Source: Candidatus Rhodoferax odensensis (lineage in GTDB: Bacteria; Pseudomonadota; Gammaproteobacteria; Burkholderiales; Burkholderiaceae_C). From it: a DNA stretch of 64,000 nucleotides. The notes under the pieces were generated by a model. It saw only the letters and a program-made list of their open reading frames with translations. It did no database searches and was not told the DNA's origin. A program made the translations under genes and the position numbers. Location of the stretch: NCBI GenBank assembly GCA_016718405.1, contig JADKDJ010000035.1:124001-188000 (forward strand), read 5' to 3'. Every line of letters starts with the position of its first letter. The first letter of the stretch is position 1. This document shows, piece after piece, positions 52,742 through 61,072 of the stretch.

Positions 52742-52884
52742 GGGTATCCTCAAGGAAAAACGACGCTTTTGGGAACAACCTGTGATTGTAGCTGAGGGCA
52801 ATCGGCTGCCCGCTGAACAAAAACTGAGCAGGATCAAAGCATTTGCGCAATACTGGCGACCTTTCAACCTTTGGAGCGACAGGC

Positions 52885-53307
52885 ATGGGAATGATGCAGG
52901 AATTCAAGGACTTTGCCGTCAAGGGCAATGTCATGGACTTGGCGGTTGGCGTGATTATTGGCGCAGCCTTTGGCAAGATCGTGGACTCGGTCGTCGCGGA
53001 CCTGATCATGCCGGTCGTCGGCGCGCTTTTTGGCAAGCTCGACTTCTCCAGCTTGTTCGTGGTGCTCGGAACACCCCCCGCCGGCACCGCCATGACATTG
53101 GACGCATTGAAGAAAGCGGGTGTGCCGGTTTTTGCCTACGGCAACTTCATCACTGTGGCTGTCAATTTCGCCATCCTGGCCTTCATCATTTTCATGATGG
53201 TCAAACAAATCAACCGCCTGAAGAAAGCAGCGCCCCCACCAGCGCCTGCTCCGACAGCCGAGGACATATTGTTACTGCGCGAAATTCGAGACAACCTGAA
53301 GAAATAG
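52885..53307 (+). CDS. mscL: Large-conductance mechanosensitive channel MscL
   Basis: 140 residues. The ATG at 52885 (MGMMQEFKDFAVKGNVMDLA) has GGAG eight bases upstream and matches the family start. Two membrane helices: GVIIGAAFGKIVDSVVADLI (about 21-45) and NFITVAVNFAILAFIIFMMV (about 83-105), then a basic C-terminal bundle. It releases solutes on hypo-osmotic shock. Divergent from petA; this insertion between pet and the Nif3-type genes is not standard. Confidence 0.97.
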   Translation: MGMMQEFKDFAVKGNVMDLAVGVIIGAAFGKIVDSVVADLIMPVVGALFGKLDFSSLFVVLGTPPAGTAMTLDALKKAGVPVFAYGNFITVAVNFAILAFIIFMMVKQINRLKKAAPPPAPAPTAEDILLLREIRDNLKK

Positions 53308-53372
53308 GCTCGCATTGGCGTGCCTCCGCGCTGGGCTGTGCAATGCGCCCTCCAGGGCTGCATTGGGACTTG

Positions 53373-54413
53373 TCAACCTTGAGCCAGAGCGCGCGCCATG
53401 CGGATCGCCTCGATCAAGCTGGAGGCGTCCGCGCGGCCAGTTCCCGCAATATCAAAAGCCGTACCGTGGTCTGGACTGGTTCGCAGCAGTGGTAGCCCAA
53501 GCGTGACGTTGACGCCCTTGTCAACGCCCAGGTACTTCACCGGAATCAGGCCCTGGTCATGGTACATCGCTACGACCACGTCGAACTCCCCCGGTCGCTG
53601 CAAGGTACTTCGGGCGCGCATGAAGACCGTATCCGGTGCGTACGGCCCGAAAGCATCGATGCCGCGCTGACGTGCAGCTGCGACCGCCGGCGCGATGACA
53701 TCAAGGTCCTCGCGCCCGAACAGCCCCCCTTCGCCGGCATGGGGATTGAGTCCCGCCACCGCAATCTTGGGTGATCGACCCAGCAGCGCTCGCAAGGATT
53801 GGTCCGTGATGATCAAAGTCTGAAGGACATTGTCCAGAGTGACAGCGTCCAAGGCCACGCGCAAGGACACATGAATGCTGACCAGCACCGTGCGCAGCTC
53901 GTCATTTGCGAGCATCATGCGCACCGGAACCTCGGCTACGTTCTTGCCCATGAAGGCTGCGGCTTGCGCCTGCAAAAGCTCGGTGTGCCCCGGGAAAGCA
54001 TTGTAGGGCGGTCCCGCCGCGTGCAGAGCCTCTTTATGCAGAGGGGCTGTCACCATCGCCGCCACATCCCCAGCCAATGCGGCTCGCGCCGCCCACACAA
54101 CACACTGCCCTGCAATCAACCCAGCCGCGGCGCTGATGCGCCCGATCGCGACTGCCGTATCAACCGGCACCACCTGAATCAGCGGGATGCAGCGCGGCGG
54201 CACCGTCATTGCATCGTCTGGTGAAGTGATTGTCGCCATAGGCAACGAAACACCGCCGCCCGCAATGATTCGGGTGGCGCGTCGCATGCTGCCAAGATCG
54301 CCCGCAACAAAGCAACCCCGGGTCACATCGGGCGCATCCCGGAACGCCATGGCGATGGTCTCCGGACCAATACCGGCGGGGTCACCCAATGTAATGACGA
54401 TAGGTTTCTTCAC
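53373..54413 (-). CDS. pdxA: 4-hydroxythreonine-4-phosphate dehydrogenase PdxA
   Basis: A 346-residue enzyme of pyridoxal phosphate synthesis. KKPIVITLGDPAGIGPETIA at the start, TAPLHKEALHAAG, PGHTELLQ and the metal/histidine block ARQRGIDAFGPYAPDTVFMR with VVAMYHDQGLIPVKYLGVDK are typical. Seventeen bases ahead lies the Nif3-like gene on the same strand. Often PdxA adjoins surA and ksgA; here it is in another setting. Confidence 0.96.
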   Translation of the reverse strand: MKKPIVITLGDPAGIGPETIAMAFRDAPDVTRGCFVAGDLGSMRRATRIIAGGGVSLPMATITSPDDAMTVPPRCIPLIQVVPVDTAVAIGRISAAAGLIAGQCVVWAARAALAGDVAAMVTAPLHKEALHAAGPPYNAFPGHTELLQAQAAAFMGKNVAEVPVRMMLANDELRTVLVSIHVSLRVALDAVTLDNVLQTLIITDQSLRALLGRSPKIAVAGLNPHAGEGGLFGREDLDVIAPAVAAARQRGIDAFGPYAPDTVFMRARSTLQRPGEFDVVVAMYHDQGLIPVKYLGVDKGVNVTLGLPLLRTSPDHGTAFDIAGTGRADASSLIEAIRMARALAQG

Positions 54414-54430
54414 GGGTGGATGCAGTCAGG

Positions 54431-55210
54431 TCAGGCCGGGTTGTCGATGTCCACGAACGTATGCGCCAAGCCCAGCTGCGCCGCCACATGGGCCGCCAGC
54501 GCCGCAACCCCGTAGCGCTCGCTGGCATGGTGACCACACGCCAGGTAGGCCACACCACTCTCACGCGCGTAGTGTGCCTGCGGCTCCGAAATTTCACCGG
54601 TTATAAATGCCTGCGCGCCAGCAGCGATGGCCGCCTCGAAATAGCCCTGTGCACCGCCGCTGCACCACGCAATTCGCGTCAAGGCATTGTGCCCCGTGTC
54701 AACGAGGGTGACAGGGTGGTGGACCATCCGTTCGACATGGGTCGCCAGCGCTTGGGCACTCTCGAACAGGCCAGTGTCTGCGCGCTCGCCCAGAAAGCCA
54801 AGGTCCTGCTCGCCAAATCGCTTGGTGGCGCTCAAGCCCAGCTTGCGACCGAGTTGGGCGTTGTTGCCCAGTTCGGGGTGCGCATCGAGCGGCAAGTGGT
54901 AGGCAAACAGACTGATGTCGTGCGCCAGCAGAAGCGCCAGTCGCTGCTTCATCCAGCCGCGGACACACCCGTCCTGGCCACGCCAGAACAGACCATGGTG
55001 GACCAGGATCGCGTCCGCCCCTTCCGAAATGGCGGCCTCGATCAGGGCCCGACTGGCTGTCACGCCCGAGACCAACTTGCGCACCGTCGCCTTGCCCTCG
55101 ACTTGCAGGCCATTGGGGCCATAGTCCTTGAAGCGTTCAGGCACCAGCGTCGCATCCAGCGTGCTTAGAAGCGTCTCACGCGTAACGTCGGGGGTCGAGG
55201 GTTGGAGCAT
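54431..55210 (-). CDS. Nif3-like dinuclear metal-centre protein
   Basis: A 259-residue protein of the Nif3/YbgI family. Metal-binding blocks: DYGPNGLQVEG, AILVHHGLFWRGQ (about 68-80), AYHLPLDAHPELGNNAQLG, and the C-terminal YLACGHHASERYGVAALAAH. YbgI-type proteins form hexamer rings and may act as GTP cyclohydrolase-like or metal-handling enzymes; function is not settled. Followed by pdxA, preceded by the cysteine-rich YkgJ-like gene. Confidence 0.93.
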   Translation of the reverse strand: MLQPSTPDVTRETLLSTLDATLVPERFKDYGPNGLQVEGKATVRKLVSGVTASRALIEAAISEGADAILVHHGLFWRGQDGCVRGWMKQRLALLLAHDISLFAYHLPLDAHPELGNNAQLGRKLGLSATKRFGEQDLGFLGERADTGLFESAQALATHVERMVHHPVTLVDTGHNALTRIAWCSGGAQGYFEAAIAAGAQAFITGEISEPQAHYARESGVAYLACGHHASERYGVAALAAHVAAQLGLAHTFVDIDNPA

Positions 55211-55241
55211 CGTGGGTCGTCAGAAGATCGAAGCTGAATTG

Positions 55242-55631
55242 TCAACCATCTGACTGCGCGTTACGCATGTCCTTGTCGGTCACGCCTTGCGCGTCAATCT
55301 GCGCGTCACAGTCGCAGCCCGTGCCCTGCGATATCCAGCGCGGCGCCAGGACCGACAGCACCTTTTCGCCCCATGGCGCCACGCCATGCAACCAGGCGGG
55401 CAAAGCGTGATCCAAAACAGCACGCGGCGCGGTCACGGCGCTGCAGCGATAGTGCAACGCTGTGTCGTCCCACTGCACGGCGACGCAGGCACCGCGACGT
55501 GCCTGCGTCAACAACACCCCGAGCGGACACGGCTCCAGTAGACAACACACACCACAACCGTTGCAGCCCTCGCCCTGGAGCGGCTTCGGTGGTGCATGCA
55601 CATGAATATGAATCAGACGTCGATCACCCAT
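55242..55631 (-). CDS. Cysteine-rich YkgJ-like protein
   Basis: A 129-residue protein with nine cysteines at 23, 26, 29, 30, 35, 49, 63, 106 and 108. The core CNGCGVCCLLEPCPLG resembles the C-x2-C-G-x-C-C signature of YkgJ-type zinc- or iron-chelating proteins. A second pair CDC is near the C-terminus. HIHVHAP near the start adds histidines. A metal or Fe-S cluster is likely but unproven. It precedes the Nif3-like dimetal protein by 31 bases and is divergent from the DegS/MucD-type protease gene. Confidence 0.7.
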   Translation of the reverse strand: MGDRRLIHIHVHAPPKPLQGEGCNGCGVCCLLEPCPLGVLLTQARRGACVAVQWDDTALHYRCSAVTAPRAVLDHALPAWLHGVAPWGEKVLSVLAPRWISQGTGCDCDAQIDAQGVTDKDMRNAQSDG

Positions 55632-55796
55632 GGCTCCACTCTACAACGCGCAGCGCAAGCCGGTTTTGCATCGATCAAGATGCGAAACCAGCCCGGGCAG
55701 GCCTACATCGGGAGCAATGTCTTCGTGCGGGGCCTACAATTTCCGACACGCTCACCGAAATCCGTTGGCAAACACTTCGCCTTCGATGGAATCCGC

Positions 55797-56939
55797 ATGA
55801 AACAACTCTGGCTGCTCTTCTCGCAAACCGCGACCATCCTGTTGGCCGGCTACTTCGTGGTCGCAACGCTTCAACCCGATTGGCTTGGCAAGTCCGCAGC
55901 CGCTCATCGAACCGTGACCACCGTCGAAGCACCCGCCGCGTCGCCCGGGAACGCACCTGCTGGCAGCTTTCGCCTGGCCGCACAAAAGGCCTCTGCCGCA
56001 GTGGTCAGCATCAACACCAGCAAGGCCGCACGACGACACCCCCGCGCAGATGACCCCTGGTTCAAGTTCTTCTTTGGCGATCAAGGTGGCGAGCCTCAGT
56101 CTGGTCTGGGCAGCGGCGTGATCGTCAGCGGCGACGGATACATCCTGACCAACAACCACGTCGTTGAAGGGGCCGATGCGATTGAAGTCGTCCTCAACGA
56201 CAGCCGCCGCGCACGAGCCAAGGTAATCGGCACGGACCCTGACACCGATCTGGCAATTCTGAAGATTGAACTCGACAAACTTCCTGTGATCACCATGGGC
56301 AGCGCCGAAGCGCTGCAAGTCGGGGACCAAGTTCTGGCTATTGGCAATCCATTTGGTGTTGGGCAAACCGTCACCAGCGGCATTGTCAGTGCGATGGGGC
56401 GCAACCAGCTGGGCATCAACACGTTCGAGGACTTCATTCAAACGGATGCAGCGATCAATCCGGGCAACTCCGGCGGCGCGTTGGTCGACACCAGCGGCAA
56501 TCTGCTGGGCATCAACACCGCCATCTATTCGCGCTCGGGCGGCAACATGGGCATCGGCTTTGCGATTCCGGTGTCAACCGCCCGCATGGTGATGGACGGT
56601 ATCGTCAAGGACGGTCAGGTCACCCGTGGGTGGATTGGCGTCGAACCCAACGAGTTGTCGACCGAGCTGGCCGAGACTTTTGGCGTCAAGGCCAAGCAGG
56701 GCGTGATTATCACAGGCGTGCTACAGAACGGGCCGGCGGCCCGCGCTGGCATTCGTCCGGGTGATGTGATCGCGGGCGTGGCGGGCAAGCCGGTCACCAG
56801 TGTTTCCGAATTGCTCTCCAAGGTTGCCGCTTTGAAACCTGGCACCGCCTCGCCTTTTGCGGTGATTCGTCGCGACGACCAATTGACACTGCAAGTTACA
56901 CCCGGGGTACGTCCCAAACCCAGACGGCTGGCACAATAA
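55797..56939 (+). CDS. Membrane-anchored HtrA-type serine protease with one PDZ domain (DegS/MucD-like)
   Basis: 380 residues from the ATG at 55797 (MKQLWLLFSQTATILLAGYF). A single N-terminal membrane helix, then trypsin-like protease with His in YILTNNHVVEGADAIEV, Asp in DTDLAILKIELDKL and Ser in NPGNSGGALVDTSGNLLGIN. One PDZ domain follows (about 275-370; AARAGIRPGDVIAGVAGKPV). One PDZ and an uncleaved anchor point to the DegS type, which handles periplasmic misfolding signals, although no rseA is nearby. Placed beside tatC, as in many betaproteobacteria. Confidence 0.93.
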   Translation: MKQLWLLFSQTATILLAGYFVVATLQPDWLGKSAAAHRTVTTVEAPAASPGNAPAGSFRLAAQKASAAVVSINTSKAARRHPRADDPWFKFFFGDQGGEPQSGLGSGVIVSGDGYILTNNHVVEGADAIEVVLNDSRRARAKVIGTDPDTDLAILKIELDKLPVITMGSAEALQVGDQVLAIGNPFGVGQTVTSGIVSAMGRNQLGINTFEDFIQTDAAINPGNSGGALVDTSGNLLGINTAIYSRSGGNMGIGFAIPVSTARMVMDGIVKDGQVTRGWIGVEPNELSTELAETFGVKAKQGVIITGVLQNGPAARAGIRPGDVIAGVAGKPVTSVSELLSKVAALKPGTASPFAVIRRDDQLTLQVTPGVRPKPRRLAQ

Positions 56940-56974
56940 ACGCGCCGTCCCAGTGCAGAGCACTCAGTACCGCA

Positions 56975-57766
56975 TCACACCTTGGCTGCTTGCGATTCGT
57001 CCTCGGGCGCCTTGGTGTGTTTGATGAAGATCTGCGCCGCCCAGATGCCGACCTCGTAGAGCAGGCACATGGGCAGCAACAGGGCGATCATCGAGACTGG
57101 GTCCGGCGGTGTGACCAGACCCGCCACGGCGGCCGCCCCGACAATGAAGTAGGACCGGAACGCTTTCAGCTGGACGATACTGACAATGCCCATGCGCGCC
57201 AGAATAATGACCGCAATGGGCACTTCAAAGGCCACGCCGAAGGCAATGAACATGGTGATGACAAAGTCCAGGTACGCCTCGATATCCGGCGTTACCGCCA
57301 CCGACGCCGGTGACATCTTTTGAATCGCCGGAAACGCCTGCCCAAACACAAAAAAGTAGCAGAACGCCGCTCCGGCATAGAACAGCAAGGTGCTGGCCAC
57401 CACCAGTGGCATCACCAGTCGGCGCTCGTGCTTGTACAGGCCTGGCGCCACGAACGCCCACACCTGGTACAGCACCCACGGCAAGGCAACCCCGATGGCA
57501 ACCATCACGGAAACCTTGATCGGCACCAGAAACGGCGACACAACTCCCACCGCAATCATCTTGGAGCCCTCAGGCAGGGCTTTGACCAAGGGCATGGCAA
57601 GCAGGTCATAGAGCTGCGACGGGCCAGGATAGAACAACAGCACAATCAACACCGCGCCCACGCCGTACGCCGCGTAGAGCAGACGATCCCGCAGTTCAAT
57701 CAGATGCTGGACAAAAGGTTGCTCGGTTCCGGCAAGCTCGTCGTCCTTCTTGGAAGGCTCAGTCAT
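56975..57766 (-). CDS. tatC: Sec-independent protein translocase TatC
   Basis: A 263-residue six-helix membrane protein. The N-terminal block QPFVQHLIELRDRLLYAAYG and the periplasmic FVAPGLYKHERRLVMPLVVA with EVPIAVIILARMGIVS are typical. It binds the twin-arginine signal. Last gene of tatABC on the minus strand, ending convergent with the protease gene. Confidence 0.97.
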   Translation of the reverse strand: MTEPSKKDDELAGTEQPFVQHLIELRDRLLYAAYGVGAVLIVLLFYPGPSQLYDLLAMPLVKALPEGSKMIAVGVVSPFLVPIKVSVMVAIGVALPWVLYQVWAFVAPGLYKHERRLVMPLVVASTLLFYAGAAFCYFFVFGQAFPAIQKMSPASVAVTPDIEAYLDFVITMFIAFGVAFEVPIAVIILARMGIVSIVQLKAFRSYFIVGAAAVAGLVTPPDPVSMIALLLPMCLLYEVGIWAAQIFIKHTKAPEDESQAAKV

Positions 57767-57784
57767 CGCGTGTCATCCCGGCGC

Positions 57785-58252
57785 TCAGCCGTTCCACTTT
57801 TGAGGCCGGAAACGCGCCACGCGTGCAGCGCCGGACTGAACGTGCGCGCGCACACCATTGCGCGCCTTGTACCAGCGCGGCGTGGCCCCTTGTTTGATAC
57901 GCCACTTCTTCTTGGGATGCTGATAGGCCGGCAGGACTGCCGATGACACCTCGGTCGACGCCTGCGCGGCAGTGTCGGTTGCTTCCGTCCACGATTTTTC
58001 GAAGTCACTGGCATTGGTCTGGATCGTGCTCTGCACGTCGCGCGCGGCACTTTCCATCGAGTCCTTCATCTTCTTGAGCTCGTCAAGCTCCATCGATCGG
58101 CTGACCTCTGACTTGACATCAGCGACGTAGCGTTGTGCGCGCCCCAGCAGTGTACCGATCGTGCGCGCCAGCCCTGGCAGTTTTTCCGGGCCGATCACGA
58201 CCAGCGCTATGCCGCCAATGATGGCGAGCTTGGTAACGCCAATGTCAAGCAC
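57785..58252 (-). CDS. tatB: Sec-independent translocase subunit TatB
   Basis: 155 residues from a GTG at 58252, directly abutting the tatA stop. One N-terminal helix (MLDIGVTKLAIIGGIALVVI) with the family sequence GPEKLPGLARTIGTLLGRAQ, then an amphipathic helix and a variable, charged C-terminal tail. It works with TatC in substrate recognition. Confidence 0.94.
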   Translation of the reverse strand: MLDIGVTKLAIIGGIALVVIGPEKLPGLARTIGTLLGRAQRYVADVKSEVSRSMELDELKKMKDSMESAARDVQSTIQTNASDFEKSWTEATDTAAQASTEVSSAVLPAYQHPKKKWRIKQGATPRWYKARNGVRAHVQSGAARVARFRPQKWNG

Positions 58253-58498
58253 TTAGGCCTTGGTCTTGGCTTCAACGTCGATGGTTTCCTTGGCGGCCGC
58301 TGGGGCACCCGCGACTTGCTGCACGGGTGTAGCCGACGCGGCAGTCTCGGTGGGCTTTTCGGCGCCATCCTTCATGCCATCCTTGAAACCCTTGACAGCT
58401 CCACCCAGGTCGGAGCCAATGTTCCTGAGTTTCTTGGTACCAAAAATGACAATGATGATTACCAGAAAGATGATCAGATGCGTGGTCGACAAACCCAT
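58253..58498 (-). CDS. tatA: Sec-independent translocase subunit TatA
   Basis: An 81-residue protein: one N-terminal membrane helix (LIIFLVIIIVIFGTKKLRNI) followed by the amphipathic helix GSDLGGAVKGFKDGMKDG and a polar tail. It polymerises to form the pore. Sits 68 bases after the HIT gene, at the end of the histidine cluster, the standard betaproteobacterial his-tat arrangement. Confidence 0.95.
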   Translation of the reverse strand: MGLSTTHLIIFLVIIIVIFGTKKLRNIGSDLGGAVKGFKDGMKDGAEKPTETAASATPVQQVAGAPAAAKETIDVEAKTKA

Positions 58499-58566
58499 GG
58501 TGTTCTCCTGAGGAATTGCTTCAATTTTAGTCGCCAGCCCAAACCATGGACGGCGATCAAGACAAA

Positions 58567-58941
58567 TTAACCCCGCACCCAGGGCCGAGGGCCACCCATT
58601 ACATGAACATGCAGGTGTTGAACTTCCTGCCGCCCTTCAGCCCCAGTGTTGCTCAACATCCGGAATCCGCCGTCCGGATACGGGTTACATCCCTCCTGCA
58701 AGGCCAGCTTGGGTGCCAGCACCATCATGCGCCCCATCAGGGCCGCGTGCTCCGGACCGAGTTGCGCCATGGATGGAATGTGCAACTTCGGAATCATCAG
58801 AAAATGCACTGGCGCCCAGGGATGGATGTCGTGGAAGACAAAAAGTTCATCGTCCTGGTAGACCACCTTGGACGGTATCTGTCCGGCAACGATCTTGCAG
58901 AAGAGGCAACTGGCGTCGAAACTGACAACCGGCGCATTCAT
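58567..58941 (-). CDS. HIT family nucleotide hydrolase
   Basis: 124 residues from the ATG at 58941 (MNAPVVSFDASCLFCKIVAG). The histidine triad is HLHVHVMGG (about 108-116). SKVVYQDDELFVFHDIHPWA and APVHFLMIPKLHIPSMAQLG are typical of HinT-like proteins, purine nucleoside phosphoramidases. The ATG overlaps the DUF4870 stop by four bases. Confidence 0.94.
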   Translation of the reverse strand: MNAPVVSFDASCLFCKIVAGQIPSKVVYQDDELFVFHDIHPWAPVHFLMIPKLHIPSMAQLGPEHAALMGRMMVLAPKLALQEGCNPYPDGGFRMLSNTGAEGRQEVQHLHVHVMGGPRPWVRG

Positions 58942-59321
58942 ACTGCGGCTCCTATCGGCAGACCCTTGTTCATGGCCACCATGCCGCTCACGATGCGATA
59001 CAGAAACCAAACCGAGATCAACGCCCAGGCGATCCAACCCGGAAAAATGAACAGAATCCACAGCGGGATGGTCACCACGTACAAGACCGCAGCGATCAAA
59101 ACACTGCGAATTCGCCACCTGAAGTGCGAGGCATGCCACGTACCCTCGGCCTTGTCACGATTGACCAGGTCCAGCACCAGCGCCACGATCAGCAGCACCG
59201 GTCCAAACTGCCCGCCGGGAACCAGCGCGCCAATCGCCACGATCAGGTGCAGGATATAGCTGATCGTGCCCACGGTATTGAGCGACTGAAGCTGTTGTGG
59301 GTCAAGTGAGGTCTGATTCAT
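58938..59321 (-). CDS. DUF4870 membrane protein
   Basis: A 127-residue protein with three to four membrane helices (about 18-50, 72-88, 92-108). The sequence LNTVGTISYILHLIVAIGAL and LISVWFLYRIVSGMVAMNKG fit the DUF4870 (YwnB-like) pattern. Function unknown. Its start overlaps the hisE stop by four bases and its stop overlaps HIT, so it lies in a tightly coupled translational chain from hisI to HIT. Confidence 0.88.
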   Translation of the reverse strand: MNQTSLDPQQLQSLNTVGTISYILHLIVAIGALVPGGQFGPVLLIVALVLDLVNRDKAEGTWHASHFRWRIRSVLIAAVLYVVTIPLWILFIFPGWIAWALISVWFLYRIVSGMVAMNKGLPIGAAV

Positions 59322-59719
59322 TTCATCACTCCTTCACGCGCCACTGCCTTTCGCAACGCCTTTTCTTCAATGCCACTGGTGCCCGCTCGCCGATCCAGCT
59401 CGGCCAACACATCTGCAGGCTTCAAGCCATAGTGGGCCAGTGCCACCATGCAGTGGAACCACAGGTCAGCCACTTCATTGACCACCTTGGCCGTGTCGCC
59501 ACCGTGATCGGCGTCCTTGGCGGCCATCACCACCTCAGTGGCTTCTTCGCCAATCTTTTTCAAGAACGCATCCGGGCCCTTTTGCAGCAGCCGCGCCACA
59601 TAACTGGTGTCCGCGTCCCCACCGTGCTGCGGCAAACGGCTCTCGATCACCGTCGCCAGGCGCGCCAGGGTGTCGGCGCCACTGTGCGCCGGGGCATCCG
59701 TAAGTGACATGGTTTTCAT
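59318..59719 (-). CDS. hisE: Phosphoribosyl-ATP pyrophosphatase HisE
   Basis: 133 residues from the ATG at 59719. The family helical core is ADTLARLATVIESRLPQHGG, TSYVARLLQKGPDAFLKKIG, EEATEVVMAAKD and NEVADLWFHCMVALAHYGL, with the acidic metal ligands. Second step of histidine synthesis: PRATP to PRAMP. Starts overlapping the hisI stop by four bases. Confidence 0.96.
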   Translation of the reverse strand: MKTMSLTDAPAHSGADTLARLATVIESRLPQHGGDADTSYVARLLQKGPDAFLKKIGEEATEVVMAAKDADHGGDTAKVVNEVADLWFHCMVALAHYGLKPADVLAELDRRAGTSGIEEKALRKAVAREGVMK

Positions 59720-60105
59720 GGGTAGATAGACTTGGGGTCTTTGAGCACGGGTTCGGTGGCCAGCCATTGGCCGTCCCGCAAGACGCTGAAAAAACAGCTG
59801 TGACGACCGGTGTGGCAAGCAATCCCCGGCTGATGGCCGGTCTGCGTGACCTGTAGCAGCAGCACGTCATTGTCGCAGTCGACGCGGATCTCATGCACTG
59901 TCTGCACGTGACCGGACTCCTCGCCCTTGAACCACAGTTTTCCCCGCGAGCGGCTGAAATACACAGCGCGGCCCAGTTCCGCCGTCTTCTGCAGGGCCTC
60001 GCGGTTCATCCAGGCGAACATGAGCACGTCCTTGCTGCCCAGCTCCTGCGCGATCACCGGAACCAGGCCCTGCGAATCCCATTTAATGTCGTTCAACCAG
60101 TTCAT
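59716..60105 (-). CDS. hisI: Phosphoribosyl-AMP cyclohydrolase HisI
   Basis: 129 residues from the ATG at 60105 (MNWLNDIKWDSQGLVPVIAQ). The family motifs are VLMFAWMNREALQKTAELGR, VYFSRSRGKLWFKGEESGHV and the metal ligands in DCDNDVLLLQV and CHTGRHSCFF. Third step of histidine synthesis. Separate from hisE, as usual in betaproteobacteria. A 147-base gap without clear features lies before it, after hisF. Confidence 0.97.
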   Translation of the reverse strand: MNWLNDIKWDSQGLVPVIAQELGSKDVLMFAWMNREALQKTAELGRAVYFSRSRGKLWFKGEESGHVQTVHEIRVDCDNDVLLLQVTQTGHQPGIACHTGRHSCFFSVLRDGQWLATEPVLKDPKSIYP

Positions 60106-60252
60106 GGATGAATTGTCCGTGATTTGAAGGCGCCAACAGAAAGCGCTCGATTGACAGCGCCATCGTTGAGCCAACTCTGCCGCGCCGCCAATGTGGCCCC
60201 GTTGGGTGGGGGCAGACGCCGCCATGCGCTGCGCGCAAACCCAAAGGGCTTG

Positions 60253-61053
60253 TCACATCCTCACCGGAATGCCGCGCCGCGCCATCGCCGCCTTGGCCTG
60301 GCCCACGGTGTACTCGCCATAGTGGAAGATGCTGGCCGCCAGCACGGCATCGGCACCGCCCTGCTGGATGCCATCGGCCAGGTGCTCCAGCGTGCCCACG
60401 CCTCCAGAGGCGATCACCGGCACACTCACCGCGTCGCTGACTGAGCGGGTCAGCGCGAGGTCGAAGCCGGACTTGGTGCCATCACGATCCATGCTGGTGA
60501 GCAAGATCTCGCCCGCACCGCGGCGCGCCATGTCGCGCGCCCAGGCCACGGCGTCGAGCCCCGTGTTCTTGCGCCCACCATGGCTGAACACATCCCAACC
60601 CGGACCGATCGGCTGGCCGCGCTCATCCAGGCGCTGTGCCTCCTGCGGCGAGCGCCGCTTGGCATCGATCGCGACCACGATGCACTGCGCGCCATACTTG
60701 TGGGAGGCATCCTCGATCACCTGGGGGTTGGCAATGGCAGCCGAGTTGAAGCTGGTTTTGTCCGCCCCGGCGTTGAGCAGCCGGCGCACATCGTCCACGG
60801 TGCGAACGCCGCCACCAACGGTAAGCGGAATGAAAACCTGCGACGCCACCGCCTCGATGATGTGCAGGATCAGATCGCGCCCGTCACTGGTGGCGGTGAT
60901 GTCCAGGAACGTGAGTTCGTCGGCACCCTGCTCGTTGTAGCGCGCCGCGATTTCCACCGGATCGCCGGCATCCCGCAGTTCGACAAAATTGACGCCTTTG
61001 ACAACCCGACCGCCGGTAACGTCCAAGCAGGGAATAATTCGTTTTGCGAGCAC
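60253..61053 (-). CDS. hisF: Imidazole glycerol phosphate synthase subunit HisF
   Basis: 266 residues. Start is the GTG at 61053, giving MLAKRIIPCLDVTGGRVVKG, the family N-terminus; the longer in-frame start at 61140 overlaps hisA and is rejected. TIM barrel with both phosphate-binding sites: LTVGGGVRTVDDVRRLLNAG and VPVIASGGVGTLEHLADGIQ, and catalytic aspartates in CLDV and LLTSMDRDGTKSGF. It closes the imidazole ring with HisH. Confidence 0.97.
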   Translation of the reverse strand: MLAKRIIPCLDVTGGRVVKGVNFVELRDAGDPVEIAARYNEQGADELTFLDITATSDGRDLILHIIEAVASQVFIPLTVGGGVRTVDDVRRLLNAGADKTSFNSAAIANPQVIEDASHKYGAQCIVVAIDAKRRSPQEAQRLDERGQPIGPGWDVFSHGGRKNTGLDAVAWARDMARRGAGEILLTSMDRDGTKSGFDLALTRSVSDAVSVPVIASGGVGTLEHLADGIQQGGADAVLAASIFHYGEYTVGQAKAAMARRGIPVRM

Positions 61054-61072
61054 TTGGTTGACTGGCTTGAGC

